Origin: Syntrophobacter fumaroxidans MPOB
GTDB taxonomy: Bacteria > Desulfobacterota > Syntrophobacteria > Syntrophobacterales > Syntrophobacteraceae
Assembly (NCBI RefSeq): GCF_000014965.1
Contig: NC_008554.1
Coordinates: 1,104,001-1,168,000, forward strand
DNA: 64,000 bases
Direction of reading: 5' to 3'
Shown piece after piece: positions 61,036 to 64,000 of this stretch. Both the position numbers and the translations under genes were made by a program. The notes under the pieces were generated by a model. The model saw only the letters and a list, made by a program, of their open reading frames with translations. It searched no databases and was not told the DNA's origin. Position 1 is the stretch's first letter. Every line of letters starts with the position of its first letter.

Positions 61036-61540
61036 TACCCTCCATTGTCGCCCCGTTTCTCTCTCCCATTGAACAGGTCCTATTGCGTAGGACCCCGGGC
61101 GCGGCTTCCCGCGTTTGCGGTCGTCGGACGGAGGAGATTACAACCTTGTAATACCGGTTTCATTTTCTTCCTTCACGGTCATGCGGGATCCGTTCCCGAG
61201 AGTCTTTCGACGGAGCCTTTTCCATCATCCCGGCACTTTGCTTTCCCCGCCTTCGATCCGTTTTCTCAGCAATATTCTTTGTAAGCCCCTTGCATTGCCT
61301 TCCGGGATTCGCTCCACCAGGTGCGAACGGGACCTGAGTTTTCCCCTGGCATCAAAATTGCTCCTCTCTGGTCGCACGTATCGCCCATGGAAATTCTCGA
61401 AGGGCACACAATCCTGAAGAACAACCACATTGATGCTATGCGCCCAAGCGCCAGGTGCCTGGGATGCGGCAGGTGGGTTGCCGATGGCGAACAGCGCCTC
61501 CCGGGGCTGATTCTCGCGCGGCGCCCGCATGGAGGACAAC
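61036..61540. other. Intergenic region, nothing firm
   Basis: 505 bp. A small perfect hairpin GGTCCTA/TAGGACC at 61077-61094 follows the regulator gene and may end it. No promoter of either sigma-70 or -24/-12 type could be fixed before the next gene. Confidence 0.35.
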
Positions 61541-64000
61541 ATGCCTGGTCACAATCTGTCCGGCGTCTCGGCAAGAGGCCGTTCCCTTCTTTTCCATCTC
61601 ATCGTCTTCCTGGCTGTAATCCTGACTTCTTTCTCGGTTGCATCAAGTGCCTACCCGGCTTCGGCCTCTCTTACCTGGGACCCCGTCACGGCAACGAATC
61701 TCACGGGCTACAGAATCTACTACGGAACATCGAGCCGCAGCTACACCGCCAGCGTGACCCTGGCCGACGTGACCGCCGGCACCGTCCCGAACCTTGCCGA
61801 AGGAACGACATACTTTTTCGCCGTCACATCCCTCGGTGACGTGAACGAGGAAAGCGATTATTCTGAAGAAGTATCCTGCACCATTCCATCTGCCAACCTT
61901 GCACCCGTTGCTCAGGACACTTCTCTGAGCACGGATGAGGATACACCGGAGTCCTGCACGCTCATTGCCGCCGACGGGGACGGAGACCCTCTGAGCTTCA
62001 GCATCGTCACCCAGGGCACCTTGGGAACCGCCGTCATCACAAACGCCTCCAGCGGTTCCGTCACATACACCCCAAAGCCAAATGCCTTTGGGACGGACAC
62101 CTTCACCTATAAGGCCTCCGACGGAAAATCGAATTCGAACACGGCGACCGTGTCCGTGACGATCTCTCCGGTGAACGATGCCCCGATAGCCCTCGGCGAC
62201 AGTGTTTCGACCTCGAGAAACACCCCGGTCATCGTCAACGTGCTTGCAAACGACACCGACGCGGACGGGGACGTGTTGATGACCGCCTCCTTTACACAGG
62301 GGCTCCACGGCACGGTCCAGGTCAGCGGCGCTTCCCTTCTTTACACGCCCTTCCCGGATTTCAACGGCAATGATTCCTTCAGCTATACGGTGAACGACGG
62401 ACATGACGCCACGGCAACGGCCACGGTGACGGTTGCCGTCGTAATCCCCAACGAACCTCCGGTGGCTCAGCAATCCGCCATCGACACAACCGAGGACACG
62501 CCCGGGAGCGGCACGCTCATTGCCGCCGACGGGAACGGAGACCCTCTGACCTTCAGCATCGTCGCCCAGGGCACTTTGGGAACCGTGGTCGTGACAAACC
62601 CGTCCATTGGTTCCTTCACCTACACCCCGAAGTCCAATGCTTTTGGAACGGATGCTTTCACCTTCAAGGCCTCCGACGGAAAGGCGAATTCGAACACGGC
62701 GACCGTGACCGTGACGATTTCCCCCGTGAACGACGCTCCGACGGCATTGAACGACGCCGTTTCGACGCCCCAAAACACCGCGGTCACCGCCGACGTGCTT
62801 TCGAACGACACCGACGCGGACGGCGACGTGTTGACGGTTTCCACCTTCACTCAGGGTCTCAACGGGACGGTCCGGCTCGACAATGGTTTCCTGCGATACA
62901 CGCCCAACACTGATTTCAACGGAACCGATTCGTTCAATTACACGGTTGCCGACGGTTGCGGCGGCACGGCATCCGCAACGGTGACGATCGCCGTCGTGGC
63001 TGCCAACAGCCCCCCTCTGGCCTACAACAAGAACGTCCAGGCCCTGGCGAACAAGCCCGTCAGTAGTCTCCTCAAGGCGACCGATCCGGAAAGAGACCCT
63101 CTGACTTTCAGCATCGTCAGCAACGGCACTCGCGGCACGGCGGTACTCAACAATCCCGTCAACGGGGCCTTCACCTATACCCCCAATTCCAATGTCACCG
63201 GAACGGACACTTTCACTTTCAAGGCCAATGACGGCAAGCGAGACTCCAACACGGCCGTTGTGACCGTCAAGATCAAGAACAACAGAACGGCCGTCGTCGT
63301 CGAGGCCGAGGAAGCCTCTATGTTCTCGACGCCCATGACGAAGGGATCGGATGCATCGGCTTCCGGTGGGGGCTACATTTGGGTTCCAACCGGAACGGGA
63401 AGCATTTCAACCCCGTTTCAGGAAGGCGGCTCGGCCCATTACGTCTTCAAGGTGCCGAGCGCCGGCAAGTACCGGGTATGGGCCCGGGAATACTCCAGAA
63501 ACACGGCCCACAACTCATTTTTCATCTCCCTGGACGGCGGGGATTTCCTCCCCTGCAACACGGCTCTGGTCAAAAAATGGGAATGGGAACAACTGCGGAT
63601 CGGGAATTCCGGCAAACCGCTCGTGGTGCACCTGACTCCCGGCGAGCATACACTGCGAATCAAACAGAAGGAGGACGGCACAAGAATCGACAAGCTGCTG
63701 CTCTCGACCAACCCGAGACATTTCCCCTCCACCGTGTATTCTTACGGAGCAGCCGGAGTGTTCGGCGATTGGAGCATCACCGATCCCGATCCGCCGGGGG
63801 GACGGGTCTCCTCGATCCCCGATATCGAGAGGGAAAGCGTCGTCGTCAGTTTGTCGGGCAGCGGCATCAGGAACGAATACCACCTTGGATCGGATCACGA
63901 GGGCTGGCACAATTCGCGTCAATTCGACCTCCAGTGGAGCATGAAATTCGCGGAAGACTACCTGATTTCCGTCCATCTGAAAACGACCGCCGGTTACCGA
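61541..64000 (+). CDS. Large exported protein with FnIII, five cadherin-like repeats and a carbohydrate-binding-like domain (3' end outside window)
   Basis: 820 codons open to the window edge. ATG 61541 has GGAGG 5 nt upstream. Order: signal peptide (about 1-38), fibronectin type III-like domain (43-115; SLTWDPVTATNLTGYRIYYG), then five repeats of about 93 residues starting near 119, 212, 304, 397 and 489. Each repeat has an N-x-x-P-x-A start and an F-x-G-T/N-D-x-F-x-Y/F strand, typical of cadherin-like/tandem-95 modules; several have NDTDADGD calcium-type loops. Residues about 583-730 resemble a CBM6/35-like domain (VVEAEEASMF, YRVWAREYS). It is likely a surface or secreted adhesion or polysaccharide-binding protein. 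Confidence 0.88.
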   Translation, partial: MPGHNLSGVSARGRSLLFHLIVFLAVILTSFSVASSAYPASASLTWDPVTATNLTGYRIYYGTSSRSYTASVTLADVTAGTVPNLAEGTTYFFAVTSLGDVNEESDYSEEVSCTIPSANLAPVAQDTSLSTDEDTPESCTLIAADGDGDPLSFSIVTQGTLGTAVITNASSGSVTYTPKPNAFGTDTFTYKASDGKSNSNTATVSVTISPVNDAPIALGDSVSTSRNTPVIVNVLANDTDADGDVLMTASFTQGLHGTVQVSGASLLYTPFPDFNGNDSFSYTVNDGHDATATATVTVAVVIPNEPPVAQQSAIDTTEDTPGSGTLIAADGNGDPLTFSIVAQGTLGTVVVTNPSIGSFTYTPKSNAFGTDAFTFKASDGKANSNTATVTVTISPVNDAPTALNDAVSTPQNTAVTADVLSNDTDADGDVLTVSTFTQGLNGTVRLDNGFLRYTPNTDFNGTDSFNYTVADGCGGTASATVTIAVVAANSPPLAYNKNVQALANKPVSSLLKATDPERDPLTFSIVSNGTRGTAVLNNPVNGAFTYTPNSNVTGTDTFTFKANDGKRDSNTAVVTVKIKNNRTAVVVEAEEASMFSTPMTKGSDASASGGGYIWVPTGTGSISTPFQEGGSAHYVFKVPSAGKYRVWAREYSRNTAHNSFFISLDGGDFLPCNTALVKKWEWEQLRIGNSGKPLVVHLTPGEHTLRIKQKEDGTRIDKLLLSTNPRHFPSTVYSYGAAGVFGDWSITDPDPPGGRVSSIPDIERESVVVSLSGSGIRNEYHLGSDHEGWHNSRQFDLQWSMKFAEDYLISVHLKTTAGYR

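Noticed and set aside
61470-61490. GGTGGGTTGCCGATGG, which looks like the 3' end of a cyclic-di-GMP-I riboswitch
   Set aside because: The required upstream parts (GGCAAACC and ACGCAAAGCC) are absent, so the match is to a short end only.

Overview
The window is 64 kb of GC-rich bacterial chromosome (about 60% by eye) with dense genes on both strands, several gene-poor stretches full of hairpins, and a few AT-richer islands. The gene content fits a free-living deltaproteobacterium (Desulfobacterota), plausibly a Syntrophobacter-like syntroph or sulfate reducer. It has GTP-dependent PEP carboxykinase, an AcuC/AcuB-like pair, a lexA-imuB-dnaE2 mutagenesis cassette, FixLJ- and NtrC-type regulators, a B12-type radical SAM enzyme and many small Cys-rich proteins. 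The genus is inference; there is no rRNA or tRNA here to test it.

Layout. 0-8 kb: the N-terminal part of a LysR regulator, an OsmC protein, a gene broken by an in-frame TAA, a TrkA-type potassium channel, a HAD-family lipoprotein and pckG, followed by 1.4 kb of repeats. 8-15.8 kb: a secreted papain-like protease, a zinc-ribbon rhomboid, an uncharacterised helical protein, an adenosine-specific kinase and a GAF-GAF-PAS protein that seems to have lost its output domain. 15.9-21.8 kb: a FemAB-like acyltransferase divergent from a B12-type radical SAM protein with a PqqD-like C-terminus, two tiny ORFs in a chain of 4-nt overlaps, an M19 dipeptidase and a convergent class V aminotransferase. 21.9-35.3 kb: mostly single housekeeping or hypothetical genes (Bax inhibitor-1, poly-gamma-glutamate hydrolase-like, RNase H-like, hydrolase, ferredoxin, methyltransferases, PilZ, EamA transporter, small Cys proteins) and a frameshifted antitoxin-like gene. 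35.4-40.5 kb: lexA, imuB-like and dnaE2 behind a promoter that carries a perfect palindrome. 41.9-43.8 kb: an AAA ATPase plus DUF4276/TOPRIM pair in AT-richer DNA, a candidate defence module. 43.9-51.7 kb: fabH, rpiB, the acuC/acuB-like pair, fah-plsC, sixA and two small secreted proteins. 52.5-57.0 kb: a multi-PAS histidine kinase, a FixJ-type regulator, a second receiver protein and an exported thioredoxin-like protein, with a dyad operator between the regulators. 58.3-61.0 kb: two regulators in an AT-rich patch. 61.5-64 kb: the start of a large exported repeat protein that runs off the window.

The region most worth following up is 17.4-20.6 kb. A radical SAM enzyme carrying its own possible peptide-recognition domain is followed by two mini-ORFs and a dipeptidase, each gene overlapping the next by 4 nt. 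That is the layout expected of a ribosomal-peptide maturation cassette. The same 200 nt also fold into three hairpins, so a structured intercistronic RNA is the competing explanation. Second in interest are the ATPase-TOPRIM pair and the two dyad operators next to regulator genes. No CRISPR array, intact insertion sequence, prophage, tRNA or rRNA was seen.
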